The notes: a model not told the origin generated them from the letters alone. 64,000 bases of DNA from Chryseosolibacter sp036402115 (GCA_036402115.1 DASWTM010000026.1:32526-96525); one strand, 5' to 3'. Shown: positions 45,043 to 53,839, counted from the stretch's first letter. Numbers and translations are program-made.

Positions 45043-45059
45043 GAGTTTGTACCCCCATC

Positions 45060-47651
45060 ATGACTAGGCATCTGGCAATTGCTTTTGTACTTACTTTTTC
45101 CCTTCACTTTGCGGAAGGGCAGCAGCGTCAGATCGACAGTCTCACCAGCGCGTTGAAAAATTCGCCTTCGGGTTTGGAGAGGATCGATGTGTTGAACAAC
45201 CTGGCGCATGCCTATTACGACTACGATTCCGAACGCGGGTTTGAATATGCGTCTCAAGCCTATGATCTGGCACTCGAGACCAATGACAATCCGCGCATGA
45301 GGAGATCCTTAACGCTGAAGGGTTATTATTATTACGTTAAAGGAAGATATTCGCAGGCCCTTCAAATCTATCACGAGTCTGCAACGATCGCCAAAACGCA
45401 AGACGATCTTTACGGGTACAATCAGGTGCTCACTGGTAACACCTTTCGGAGCCTTGGTCAATATGATTCGGCCGATAAATATTACGATGAAGCGCTCGAA
45501 GTGTTTGATCGAATTAAGTCGCAGCGCTACCTCGGATTCACCTATAAGAATCAAGTGCGGTTACTGTTGATTAAATGGGCTAACGATGAAGCCGAGGCCG
45601 TTCTGAACAAGGTGCTTCCCATTTATGAGAAAAACAAAAACCGGAACGGACTTGCCGACACGTGGTTTTTGTTCGCAGAGATTGCCAAGAACAAAGGTGA
45701 CTATGAAAGAGCTACGAGGCTTGTGCGCGATGGCTGCCAGATTGCCGAAGAGGTAAAGGATGAATTTCTTCAGCTAAATTGTCTCATTAACGAAGGCAAT
45801 CTGCGATATCAGCTGGGAAATTACCCGGAAGCTCTTAAGATGTACGTTCAGGCCCTCGGAATCCTTAAGACCAAGGATATGCCATTGCTTGTGACGCAGC
45901 TCTATAACCACATCGGTCAGGCGTATCGTGCGTTGAGTGACAACCAGGTCGCGCTTCGCTACTTCAATGAAGCGCTCAAAATCGCTAAAAAAATTAATGC
46001 TCCGTACGAGGAAGGGAAGATTTTGGGCAACATTGCTATCGTTCTCCGCGATGATGGGAAGCTTGGGGAAGCGGAGGAATTCATTGAGCAGTCGATCTCA
46101 ATTCGGACACGGCTTGAAGATCAGTACGGTCTTTCCCTTTGTTACAGCGTCCTCGGGCAAATTCGTCTGCATCAAAAGAATTTATCGGAGGCAGAGCGTT
46201 TCTTGAATCAGTCGCTTGACATCAGGAAACAATTGAACAACAGCGAAGGCATTTCGGCCTGCTTGTATAATCTGTCACTTGTTGCAGTAGCGCGGAAAGA
46301 TTTGCAGCGCGCAAAACAACTTCAGATGGAGGCTTTGGACATTGAAAATGCGATTGGAAACAAGTTCACCATGGGTTTTTCGAATAATCGGCTGGCCACG
46401 CTATTTACCGATTTGGGTGATTATGCTTCAGCTGAAAGGCACTTGCGCAAGGCCGAGCAGTTGGCAAACGACACACGGTCGCAGATGCTCATTATGGTCA
46501 ACGAGCTGAACTGGTCGCGCTATTTCGAAAAACGCGGTAATGTTGCAGCATCATTGCAGCGGTACAAGCGCTATAACGCTGTGCATGACAGCATTCACAA
46601 CGATGTGGCTGCCCAACGGTTGGCAGACTTGCAGGCACTTTATCTGATGGAGAAAAAGGATCAGGAGATCGCGATACTTAGCAAGGAACGTCAGCTGCAG
46701 GAAAATGAAATTCAGCTGCAGCGTTCGAAGATTAACTTGCAAAACATTGTCATTGTTTCCGGAGTGGTTGGTCTTTTCTTACTTACGGTGCTAGGTGTGG
46801 TGCACTATGGGTACACAAAACGACTTGAAAAAGCCCATCGCGAAATCACCGAGCAAAAAGAGGAAATCCAATCGCAGTCTGAGGAATTGATCGATGCAAA
46901 TCAAACCATTGCAGAAATCAATAAGAAGCTGGAGGGGAAAATTGAAGAACGCACCCAGGCATTAAGCCAGGCCTACAAGGAACTTGACACATTTTTTTAC
47001 CGAAGCTCTCATGACTTCCGCAGACCGCTCACGACATTTCTCGGATTGGCAGAGGTAGCGAAAGTCACTGTTAAGGATCACAATGCTCTTGAATTATTTG
47101 AAAAAGTAAGAGAAACTGCGATCAATCTCGATAAAATGCTGGTGAAGCTGCAGTCAATTTCCGATGTAGGCTCACAACAACTCGTGTACAAGGAAGTATT
47201 CATCAAAGATATTTTTGATACTGTCTGTGATTCCTTCCGGGATGAGATTCATCGAAAAAATATCAAGACTTCATGCGAGTTTCGCGTGCAAGATGCGTTT
47301 ATTTCCTATCCGGCCATGGTGAAGATCATCATTGAAAACCTGGTTGAAAATGCCATACAATTCAGTTCGACCGAAAAGCCGTTTATTAAGTTGAAGGCCT
47401 TCCAAATGGGAGATTACCTCACTCTTGAGATCCAGGACAACGGACAGGGTATTGGCAAGGAATTCCAGGATCAGATTTTTGATATGTACTACCGTGCGAA
47501 TGAGCGCTCGAAAGGTAACGGACTTGGTCTCTATATCGTCAAGAAGGCAGTAGAGAAACTGGACGGATCGATTACTGTTAGTAGTATTCCACAGGTCGGC
47601 ACAACCTTCACCGTGATGTTGCCAAGAGAACACCAGTTTCAAATGAGCTAA
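45060..47651 (+). CDS. TPR-containing sensor histidine kinase
   Basis: The 863-residue protein has a signal peptide (LAIAFVLTFSLHFAEG), about eight periplasmic TPR units (for example YPEALKMYVQALGIL and LSEAERFLNQSLDIR), one membrane helix (IVIVSGVVGLFLLTVLGVV) and a cytoplasmic coiled coil. The kinase module has H-box SSHDFRRPLTTF, N-box IIENLVENAIQFS, DNGQGIGKE and GNGLGLYIVKKAVEKL. The ATG at 45060 starts the signal peptide; a TTG upstream adds 39 residues without signal character. No response regulator is adjacent. Confidence 0.88.
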   Translation: MTRHLAIAFVLTFSLHFAEGQQRQIDSLTSALKNSPSGLERIDVLNNLAHAYYDYDSERGFEYASQAYDLALETNDNPRMRRSLTLKGYYYYVKGRYSQALQIYHESATIAKTQDDLYGYNQVLTGNTFRSLGQYDSADKYYDEALEVFDRIKSQRYLGFTYKNQVRLLLIKWANDEAEAVLNKVLPIYEKNKNRNGLADTWFLFAEIAKNKGDYERATRLVRDGCQIAEEVKDEFLQLNCLINEGNLRYQLGNYPEALKMYVQALGILKTKDMPLLVTQLYNHIGQAYRALSDNQVALRYFNEALKIAKKINAPYEEGKILGNIAIVLRDDGKLGEAEEFIEQSISIRTRLEDQYGLSLCYSVLGQIRLHQKNLSEAERFLNQSLDIRKQLNNSEGISACLYNLSLVAVARKDLQRAKQLQMEALDIENAIGNKFTMGFSNNRLATLFTDLGDYASAERHLRKAEQLANDTRSQMLIMVNELNWSRYFEKRGNVAASLQRYKRYNAVHDSIHNDVAAQRLADLQALYLMEKKDQEIAILSKERQLQENEIQLQRSKINLQNIVIVSGVVGLFLLTVLGVVHYGYTKRLEKAHREITEQKEEIQSQSEELIDANQTIAEINKKLEGKIEERTQALSQAYKELDTFFYRSSHDFRRPLTTFLGLAEVAKVTVKDHNALELFEKVRETAINLDKMLVKLQSISDVGSQQLVYKEVFIKDIFDTVCDSFRDEIHRKNIKTSCEFRVQDAFISYPAMVKIIIENLVENAIQFSSTEKPFIKLKAFQMGDYLTLEIQDNGQGIGKEFQDQIFDMYYRANERSKGNGLGLYIVKKAVEKLDGSITVSSIPQVGTTFTVMLPREHQFQMS

Positions 47652-47776
47652 AAGCGCAAAAGCTAAAAGCCTTCGTCTGTCAACCTGAAACCCTTACGGG
47701 AAACATCGCGGTATAAAAATAATAAAGCCCATGGTCACCCATCGGCTTTATGCTTTCCGCTTTTTGCTTTCTGCTC
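47646..47776. repeat. Facing 7-bp arrays between convergent genes
   Basis: On the left, GAGCTAA, AAGCGCAA, AAGCTAA and AAGCC (47646-47671) overlap the kinase stop. On the right, GGCTTTA, TGCTTTC, CGCTTTT, TGCTTTC and TGCTC (47744-47776) touch the stop of the opposite gene. The halves are degenerate reverse complements and could form a bidirectional 3' end hairpin. Confidence 0.65.
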
Positions 47777-49172
47777 AGATCACTTTCGCCTGCTCCGGAT
47801 CCCAGTTGATTATTTTCTTTTCGAACACGCTCTTATTCGTTGCCAACGCTGGACCAGCGGCTCTCATGCTGAACCATGCATCTTCCTTGATTGGACCATT
47901 TTCACGAATGCCTTTGTAGAAGACCGTGTGATGGGCAACGTTGTCGTCATATCCTTCCGGTGCGCGGAAGTCGTTTTCAACAACCTTCTTTTCTTCTGGT
48001 TCTGCCGGATATTTTTCCTTGTACCACTTTTCGTATTCCTTTTGTTGCGCGGACGAGAAGGTCTCGAATGAATCCCATCCACCGTAGCCAGGATTTTTCT
48101 TCGTCTTGTTTCGCTCGATTTTAACCGAGCCCCCGGTCAGCGTAATCACGCCATCCGTTCCAACCAGTCGAAGTTTGGAGCCGCCACCATCACCACTCAC
48201 AAAGTTTACGCGCATCTGTAAATTGAAAGCTTCATGCTGTGGTGTTTCAGGATAGTCATATACTCCCGTGATAATGTCTGGAACATCACGACCGTCTTTC
48301 CAGTAGCGTAGCCCACCCGTTGCGAAAAGGCGGTTAGGGCCTTTCGAACTGGTAACCGCATGGAGACCCGAGAACAAGTGAACGAAAAGATCGCCCGCAA
48401 TGCCAGTCCCGTAGTCCTGATAATTCCTCCACCGGAAGAAACGAACGGGGTCATAAGGAACCTTTGGCGCATCCCCAAGGAAGTTTTCCCAGTCGACTGT
48501 CCCGGCTTTTGCATCAGTGGGGATCGAATACTGCCATGCTCCGTTTGGTCCCTGGCGATCATTCCAGGTTTCAACCAAGATGAGATTTCCGATAGTCTTC
48601 GATTCAAAAATTTCGCGTGCCTTGTCTGTTACAACCGAACTGACACGCTGGCTGCCCACCTGGAAAACTTTACCGGTCTTCTTCTGTGTTTCGATAACAG
48701 CCGCTCCCTCTTCCAGTTTGTGAACCATCGGTTTCTCGCAGTATACATGTTTGCCTTTGTTCATGGCTGCAATGGAAATGTGATCATGCCAGTGGTCAGA
48801 CGTAGCGACAATGACTGCATCAACATCCTTCCGATCGAGGATTTCCTGATACCGCTGTGTTGTGAAGATATCTTTTCCATAAAGCTCCTTCGTTCGCTCG
48901 AGTCTTCCTTTATACAGATCGCACGCAGCGACCAACTTAACCCCGGGGATCTTCATAGACGTTTCAAGGTTGTTGAATCCCATGATGCCCATTCCGATCA
49001 CTGCGATGTTAACCTGATCATTCGCTGCGTAACGTTTCGACAGCATCGGTTCAGGTTCAAGTTCAATGAATTTCGGTTTGCCTGTTAGCGAAGGTGCAGC
49101 CCCGGTGATGATGGCTGTACCCAACGCCTTCTTCAGGAAGCTTCTTCTCGATTTTGCATGGTGTCTGGACAT
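47775..49172 (-). CDS. Tat-exported Gfo/Idh/MocA-family oxidoreductase
   Basis: The 465-residue protein begins with a twin-arginine signal (SRRSFLKKALGTAIITGAA). The NAD(P)-binding domain has AVIGMGIMGFNNLE and the family motif YCEKPMVHKL; the C-terminal domain follows with DLFVHLFSGLHAV. It probably acts on a sugar or inositol-like substrate in the periplasm. ATG at 49172 was chosen; a second ATG three codons upstream is possible. Confidence 0.9.
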   Translation of the reverse strand: MSRHHAKSRRSFLKKALGTAIITGAAPSLTGKPKFIELEPEPMLSKRYAANDQVNIAVIGMGIMGFNNLETSMKIPGVKLVAACDLYKGRLERTKELYGKDIFTTQRYQEILDRKDVDAVIVATSDHWHDHISIAAMNKGKHVYCEKPMVHKLEEGAAVIETQKKTGKVFQVGSQRVSSVVTDKAREIFESKTIGNLILVETWNDRQGPNGAWQYSIPTDAKAGTVDWENFLGDAPKVPYDPVRFFRWRNYQDYGTGIAGDLFVHLFSGLHAVTSSKGPNRLFATGGLRYWKDGRDVPDIITGVYDYPETPQHEAFNLQMRVNFVSGDGGGSKLRLVGTDGVITLTGGSVKIERNKTKKNPGYGGWDSFETFSSAQQKEYEKWYKEKYPAEPEEKKVVENDFRAPEGYDDNVAHHTVFYKGIRENGPIKEDAWFSMRAAGPALATNKSVFEKKIINWDPEQAKVI

Positions 49173-49268
49173 AGGTAGCATTCTTGTTAATTAATAAAAA
49201 TTTTCAATTGAATAAGAGCTTTGGAAGTTACGATATTTGACGGTAAAGCAAAACCCAGTTTATCTGAC

Positions 49269-50294
49269 ATGATGAGTTTCAATTTTCTCCGGAAGAGGAG
49301 TTTAGGTATTGATCTTGGTAACAACAATACATTAGTGAATGATGGCGTGAGATTATTGATGGCTCAGCCATCGTGTATCGTTCTTGATCAAGCGAAGGAC
49401 ACGGTGCGCGCAGTAGGAGCAGACGCTTACGACATGTTTGAAAAGACACACCACAATCTTAAGCACGTTAAGCCATTGAAGGGAGGCGTGATTGCAGATC
49501 ATACATCTGCGACAAAAATGATTGCTGAGATGATTCAAAAAGCCTGCGGAAGTAAATCATTTCTAAATCGTTACGAGAACATTGTTACGGGTGTGCCGTA
49601 CAACACAACGAACGTTGAACGCAGAGCGCTCAAGGCAACCTTTGAACAGTTTAATCCTGAGGCAGTGCATCTCGTGTTCGAGCCGCTGGCAGCGGCTATA
49701 GGGATGGACCTTGACATTGCGCAGCCGGAGGGGAGGATGGTTGTCGATATAGGTGGAGGCATCACCGAAATTGCAGTCGTGTCGCTATCGGGTATTGCGT
49801 GCTTTCAGTCGGTGAAAGTTTCCGGTGACTCCATGGATGAAGAGATACAACACCACTTTCGCAGGACATACAACATGGCGATCGGGCTGCGCACAGCAGA
49901 ACAAGTGAAGCTCCATGTAGGTTCTGTGCTGGAAGAGTTAAAAACACCTCGCATAATGACCGTTCGCGGCAAAGATCTCGTTCGCGGGATCCCAGTAACG
50001 CGACAAACCGACCATCGGGAGATTGCTGGTGTCTTGGAAAAATCGATCTCTGCCATTGAGCTGGCAATCGTTCAAACGCTGGAAAAATGCCCCCCTGAAT
50101 TGTCGGGTGACATCTACAATACCGGTATCTATCTGACAGGTGGAAACGCAATGCTGGTCGGTTTGAAAGAAAGATTTGAAAGAAAATTCCATCTGCCAAT
50201 CCATATTGACGACAACTGCTTAACTTCCGTGAGCAAAGGTCTGGCAAAGGCTGTTGCAAACCCCAAGAAGTACAGGTCAGTATTGATGAACTAG
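49269..50294 (+). CDS. MreB-like actin-family protein
   Basis: The 341-residue protein has the actin-fold phosphate and connect motifs of MreB: LGIDLGNNNTLV, NIVTGVPYNTTNVERRAL, FEPLAAAIGM, MVVDIGGGITEIAV and TGGNAMLVGL. MreB normally reads DLGTANTLV at the first motif; NN here is a small change. mreC and mreD are not adjacent, so this is probably a second paralogue. The in-frame TTG start 48 bases upstream was rejected in favour of ATG. Confidence 0.87.
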   Translation: MMSFNFLRKRSLGIDLGNNNTLVNDGVRLLMAQPSCIVLDQAKDTVRAVGADAYDMFEKTHHNLKHVKPLKGGVIADHTSATKMIAEMIQKACGSKSFLNRYENIVTGVPYNTTNVERRALKATFEQFNPEAVHLVFEPLAAAIGMDLDIAQPEGRMVVDIGGGITEIAVVSLSGIACFQSVKVSGDSMDEEIQHHFRRTYNMAIGLRTAEQVKLHVGSVLEELKTPRIMTVRGKDLVRGIPVTRQTDHREIAGVLEKSISAIELAIVQTLEKCPPELSGDIYNTGIYLTGGNAMLVGLKERFERKFHLPIHIDDNCLTSVSKGLAKAVANPKKYRSVLMN

Positions 50295-50301
50295 CATCAT
50301 T

Positions 50302-50895
50302 ATGAAATCACTGTGGAAGTTTTTTCTTCGTTCGAAAGGGTGGAGGACTTCCATTGTGTTTCCTTACCACCATCTTAATAAGTATATCGTCATCGTTGGG
50401 CCGCATACCACCAACTGGGATTTTATTATCGGCCTGGCTTATCGTAACATACTCGACATGAATTATGTCGGTTTTCTGGCAAAGCATCAGCTGTTCAAGC
50501 CACCTTTCGGATGGATCTTCCGGAAGCTCGGGGGAATCCCGGTCGACCGGACGTCAAGCCATAATCTTGTCGATGCAGTTGCTGAATTGTTTGATAAGCG
50601 CGAACGATTTGCTATTGCAATTGCTCCCGAGGGAACGCGGAAAAAAGTAGAGAAGTTGAAGACGGGTTTTTACTTTATCGCTGCTAAGGCGAGTGTGCCA
50701 ATCGTCATGGTGGGTCTTGATTACAAGTTGAAGTCAGTTCTGTTTTCAGAACCGTTGTATCCATCGAACCAGGTGAAGGACTTCGAAACAATCTATTCGT
50801 TCTATTCGAGTATATATGGGAAGTATCCGGAGTTGGGGTTGATGGACTTGAAGAGACAAAATGCGGAAATCCACACCGCGGAGAGCACGGAGTAG
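50302..50895 (+). CDS. 1-acyl-sn-glycerol-3-phosphate acyltransferase-like protein
   Basis: The 197-residue PlsC-family protein has VGPHTTNWDF, the HX4D catalytic motif, FRKLGGIPVDR and IAPEGTRKK, the third motif. It would transfer an acyl chain to a lyso-phospholipid or related acceptor. The final 12 codons (NAEIHTAESTE region) lie inside the left arm of an inverted repeat, so the C-terminus may have been rewritten by that element. It is eight bases after the MreB-like gene. Confidence 0.85.
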   Translation: MKSLWKFFLRSKGWRTSIVFPYHHLNKYIVIVGPHTTNWDFIIGLAYRNILDMNYVGFLAKHQLFKPPFGWIFRKLGGIPVDRTSSHNLVDAVAELFDKRERFAIAIAPEGTRKKVEKLKTGFYFIAAKASVPIVMVGLDYKLKSVLFSEPLYPSNQVKDFETIYSFYSSIYGKYPELGLMDLKRQNAEIHTAESTE

Positions 50896-50914
50896 GCGCG
50901 GAGAACGCAGAGAC
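50859..50914. repeat. Left arm of an imperfect 56-57 bp inverted repeat
   Basis: This arm overlaps the last codons of the acyltransferase gene. Aligned to the reverse complement of 51346-51402 it shows about eight differences in 57 positions, with CACACCGCGGAGAGCAC identical. It is rich in CGGAGA-like words at 8-9 base spacing. Confidence 0.85.
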
Positions 50915-50925
50915 TATTTAAAGCA

Positions 50926-51302
50926 TTAGTGAGTGTTAACTATTCTTCGTAGGCCGTTCTTTAGAACTTTCACATTAAAATTGATCAAAAGGCCGACCTC
51001 GCATTCAGTAAGTCGAAGGTATGTTATGACTTGCGAGAGATGTACGTCCTCGAGTTTTTCAACAGACTTGATTTCAACGACAACGGAATCGTCAACAAGT
51101 AGATCTAGCCGGTAGGCACATTCGATGGTTAATTCATCATAGCAGAGAGGAATTGGCTTTTCTCTTTCAACTTTTAGGCCTTGTTTCCTCATTTCGTATT
51201 CAAGGCAATCTTATAGGCCGATTCCAGCAGACCTGGCCCCAGATTTCGATGAACTTCGATGGCGCATCCAATAATGCGATTGGTGATTTCACTTTCAGTC
51301 AT
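50926..51302 (-). pseudogene. GxxExxY-family protein gene with a one-base frameshift
   Basis: On the minus strand an ATG at 51302 begins MTESEITNRIIGCAIEVHRN and continues GPGLLESAYKIAL, which contains the family G-x-x-E-x-x-Y motif, then meets a stop. In another frame EYEMRKQGLKVE, then LDLLVDDSVVVEIKSV and ITYLRLTECEVGLLINF, complete the protein. Restoring one G near 51197-51206 joins both parts. So the gene is broken by a single-base deletion, or the assembly has an error there. The last 88 codons remain open from ATG 51192. The function of the family is uncertain. Confidence 0.85.
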
Positions 51303-51345
51303 GTGCTTTAAGAGTTAAACCACCTTTGGCTTTGAAATATAATAA

Positions 51346-51402
51346 ATCTCCGCGTTTCTCCGCGCTTTCTCTGTGCTCTCCGCGGTGTGCATTTCTGCAT
51401 TT
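51346..51402. repeat. Right arm of the imperfect 56-57 bp inverted repeat
   Basis: It is the reverse-complement partner of 50859-50914. Together the arms bracket the GxxExxY gene as a unit of about 544 bp. It ends 15 bases before the terminator of the H1-like gene. Confidence 0.85.
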
Positions 51403-51416
51403 GGATTTCGGCCATT

Positions 51417-51448
51417 AAAAAAGCGATCGCAGTTGCCTACGATCGCTT
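51417..51448 (-). terminator. Factor-independent terminator of the H1-like gene
   Basis: On the minus strand AAGCGATCG, a ten-base loop and CGATCGCTT form a perfect nine-pair stem followed by TTTT. It lies 23 bases after the stop of the H1-like protein gene. Confidence 0.85.
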
Positions 51449-51470
51449 ATCAATATTGGTATGGCGAGGT

Positions 51471-51854
51471 TTACATGTTTGACGATGAGCCTTCGTTTGA
51501 AGAGCTGTCTCCGCCACCAGTACTTCCTGATGAAGATGATGATGAAGAAGATTCGCTTGATCCGAAACCAAACAATGAAGCCTGGCTTGCTGCAGGCGCT
51601 GGCGTAGAAGTTTGAGCTGGAGCTGGAGAAGATGCCTTAGGAGCTGCCTTCTTTGGAGCAGATTTCTTTGGAGCAGCTTTCTTCGCAGCCTTCTTAGGAG
51701 CGGCTTTCTTCGCTACTTTTTTCGCAGCCTTCTTCGCTTTCTTAGGAGCTTTCTTGGCTACCTTTTTTGCTCCCTTTTTAGCAGACTTCTTCGCAGCTTT
51801 CTTGGCTGCTTTTTTTGGTGCTTTTTTCGCAGCCTTCTTTGCTTTTTTTGCCAT
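51471..51854 (-). CDS. Histone H1-like DNA-binding protein
   Basis: The 127-residue protein starts MAKKAKKAAKKAPKKAAKKA and keeps Ala/Lys/Pro repeats to about residue 75, as in the C-terminal domain of eukaryotic H1 and in bacterial Hc1/Hc2-like proteins. A Pro/Ala hinge then leads to a Ser-rich, weakly acidic tail (ESSSSSSSSGSTGGGDSSS). It probably coats or condenses DNA. Low complexity prevents family assignment from homology, but gene limits and a clear terminator support it as real. Confidence 0.83.
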   Translation of the reverse strand: MAKKAKKAAKKAPKKAAKKAAKKSAKKGAKKVAKKAPKKAKKAAKKVAKKAAPKKAAKKAAPKKSAPKKAAPKASSPAPAQTSTPAPAASQASLFGFGSSESSSSSSSSGSTGGGDSSSNEGSSSNM

Positions 51855-51999
51855 AACTGAAAATGGTTTTAGGTTAAATCGGATTTGGTTTTAGTAAAGT
51901 TTTGTTCAAATGAAAAATGTTTACTGCACTAAATTTAACTAACTCTTTGATTCGCGCAAAGCAGAGAGAGGGTTATTTTGAGTGTTGACTCAGAGGCGG

Positions 52000-52034
52000 A
52001 TTTGAAATTTGAAATTTGATAGTTGAAATTTTCA
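52000..52034. repeat. Five 7-bp ATTTGAA-like units
   Basis: ATTTGAA, ATTTGAA, ATTTGAT, AGTTGAA and ATTTTCA follow without gaps, between the start of the H1-like gene and the end of the ABC-F gene. No inverted half was seen. Confidence 0.7.
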
Positions 52035-52071
52035 GAGTCAGTGGGAGTAAGATCATCCGGGAATCAATACA

Positions 52072-52105
52072 AAAATGAAGAAGGCCTCCATGGGGAAGCC
52101 TTCTT
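52072..52105 (-). terminator. Probable terminator after the ABC-F gene
   Basis: AAGAAGGC and GCCTTCTT form a perfect eight-pair stem around a 12-base loop. On the minus strand the stem is followed by CATTTTTG. It lies 28 bases after the ABC-F stop. Confidence 0.65.
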
Positions 52106-52132
52106 GTTGTATGCATTTATGATCGTTTATGT

Positions 52133-53752
52133 TCATGCGTAGAGCGCTTCTTTTTGCGCTGCAACCTTCTCATTTTCAATGTATTCATCGTAGGTCATCA
52201 TGCGGTCAATGAAACCATTTGGAGATATCTCGATGATGCGGTTAGCTACCGTCTGAGTGAACTCGTGGTCATGTGAGGTGAAGAGTACTGTGCCTGGGAA
52301 ATCTTTCAATGCGTTGTTAAAGGCTGTGATCGATTCAAGGTCAAGATGGTTCGTTGGCTCGTCCAAAATCAGGAGGTTAGCGCTTGCAAGCATTACCCGA
52401 GAGATCATACATCTTACTTTTTCACCACCCGAAAGCACGTTGGACTTCTTGAAAACTTCCTCTCCTGAGAACAACATCTTGCCTAAAAATCCACGGATGT
52501 AAACTTCATCCTTGCTTCCTTCTTCAGCAAATTGCCGGAGCCAGTCGATGAGGTTTTCATCGTTCTGGAAGTAGGCTTCATTGTTCGATGGGAGGTAGGC
52601 AGGCGTGATCGTCTGGCCGAATCTAAACTCCCCTGTGGTCGGCTTCAGTTCGCCAGCCAGGATTTTGAACAACGATGTTATCGCAAGACCTTCTTTGCTC
52701 AGGAAGGCAATCTTGTCGCCCTTATTAACGAAGAAATCAAGGTTAGAGAACAGCGTAGTTCCGTTCATTGAGTAGCTCAGCTTGTCGACCTGGAGGATCT
52801 GATCACCCGCGGTTCGTTTCTGCTGGAAGATGATGGCCGGATACCTGCGTGTTGACGGCTGGATATCGTCCACGTTGATCTTCTCGAGCAACTTCCTTCG
52901 GCTCGTAGCCTGTCTTGACTTGGATGCATTGGCGCTGAATCGGGCAATGAATTCTTGCAATTCTTTACGTTTTTCTTCAGCCTTCTTGTTGGCAGACGAA
53001 CGCTGCTGAAGGGCGAGTTGACTCGACTGATACCAGAAAGTATAGTTACCCGTGTAGAGCTTAATCTGCTTGAAGTCGATGTCGACAATGTGCGTACAGA
53101 CCGTGTCGAGGAAGTGACGATCGTGGGAAACAACGATCACTGTATTCTTGAACTCAAGTAAAAAATCCTCTAACCAAGTCACCGTTTGAAGGTCAAGGTC
53201 GTTGGTCGGTTCATCGAGAATTAGGATGTCAGGGTTTCCGAAGATTGCCTGTGCCAGGAGGACACGCACCTTTTGGTTACCCGAAAGCTCCTTCATCAGC
53301 TTCATATGATCATCTTCGTGGATACCCAAACCGCTTAACAATGCTGCGGCATCCGACTGGGCGTTCCACCCATTCATTTCGGCAAACTCGGCTTCCAGTT
53401 CGGACGCACGAATTCCATCCGCTTCTGAAAAGTCAGGCTTGGCGTAGATGGCGTCTTTCTCCTGCATGATGCTCCACAGCTTTCCATGACCCATGATCAC
53501 GGTGTCGAGAACCGGCACTTCATCATATTGGTAGTGGTTCTGGCGCAATACCGCCATCCGCTTCCCAGGTTCAATAGAGACGTTACCGCCCGTTGGATCG
53601 ATATCCCCGGCAAGTATTTTAAGAAATGTCGATTTACCCGCTCCGTTGGCTCCTATAACGCCATAACAGTTTCCGCCAGAGAATTTGATGTTTACCTGGT
53701 CGAAAAGCACCCGCTTTCCATACTGGAGCGACAAGTTATTTGCTGCAATCAT
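52133..53752 (-). CDS. ABC-F family ATPase (YbiT-like)
   Basis: The 539-residue soluble protein has two ATPase domains. Domain 1 has Walker A GANGAGKSTFLKIL, signature ELSGNQKVRVLLAQAL and Walker B LILDEPTNDLDL; then the ABC-F linker with FSANASKSRQATSRRK; domain 2 has signature LSGGEKVRCMISRV and LLILDEPTNHLDLES. Where domain 2 should show Walker A it reads FLSKEGLAITSLFKIL, without GxxGxGKS. ABC-F proteins act on the ribosome. A perfect -7 promoter box lies 24 bases upstream. Confidence 0.93.
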   Translation of the reverse strand: MIAANNLSLQYGKRVLFDQVNIKFSGGNCYGVIGANGAGKSTFLKILAGDIDPTGGNVSIEPGKRMAVLRQNHYQYDEVPVLDTVIMGHGKLWSIMQEKDAIYAKPDFSEADGIRASELEAEFAEMNGWNAQSDAAALLSGLGIHEDDHMKLMKELSGNQKVRVLLAQAIFGNPDILILDEPTNDLDLQTVTWLEDFLLEFKNTVIVVSHDRHFLDTVCTHIVDIDFKQIKLYTGNYTFWYQSSQLALQQRSSANKKAEEKRKELQEFIARFSANASKSRQATSRRKLLEKINVDDIQPSTRRYPAIIFQQKRTAGDQILQVDKLSYSMNGTTLFSNLDFFVNKGDKIAFLSKEGLAITSLFKILAGELKPTTGEFRFGQTITPAYLPSNNEAYFQNDENLIDWLRQFAEEGSKDEVYIRGFLGKMLFSGEEVFKKSNVLSGGEKVRCMISRVMLASANLLILDEPTNHLDLESITAFNNALKDFPGTVLFTSHDHEFTQTVANRIIEISPNGFIDRMMTYDEYIENEKVAAQKEALYA

Positions 53753-53775
53753 GTTGTTGTGAAAAGATCAAGCTG

Positions 53776-53783
53776 CAAAGATA
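53776..53783 (-). promoter_or_regulatory. -7 promoter element of the ABC-F gene
   Basis: TATCTTTG on the minus strand is an exact TAnnTTTG match 24 bases before the ATG. A weak TTCG box lies 21 bases further upstream. Confidence 0.5.
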
Positions 53784-53839
53784 GCAAGAAACGGTTAGAT
53801 AGCCCGAAGGTGAAATAAACTTAATCTGGATTGAAAAAT

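Noticed and set aside
44943..45059. A TTG-initiated extension of the TPR kinase
   Set aside because: It would place 39 residues before a good signal peptide and would cover a TAnnTTTG box 17 bases upstream of ATG 45060.
48360..49088. A 242-codon plus-strand frame opposite the Gfo/Idh/MocA gene
   Set aside because: It is fully antisense to a gene with strong motifs and a Tat signal, and it has no recognisable domain.
51373..51860. Acidic and Arg/Leu/Phe-rich frames opposite the H1-like gene
   Set aside because: They are antisense shadows of an Ala/Lys/Ser low-complexity gene that has its own terminator on the minus strand.
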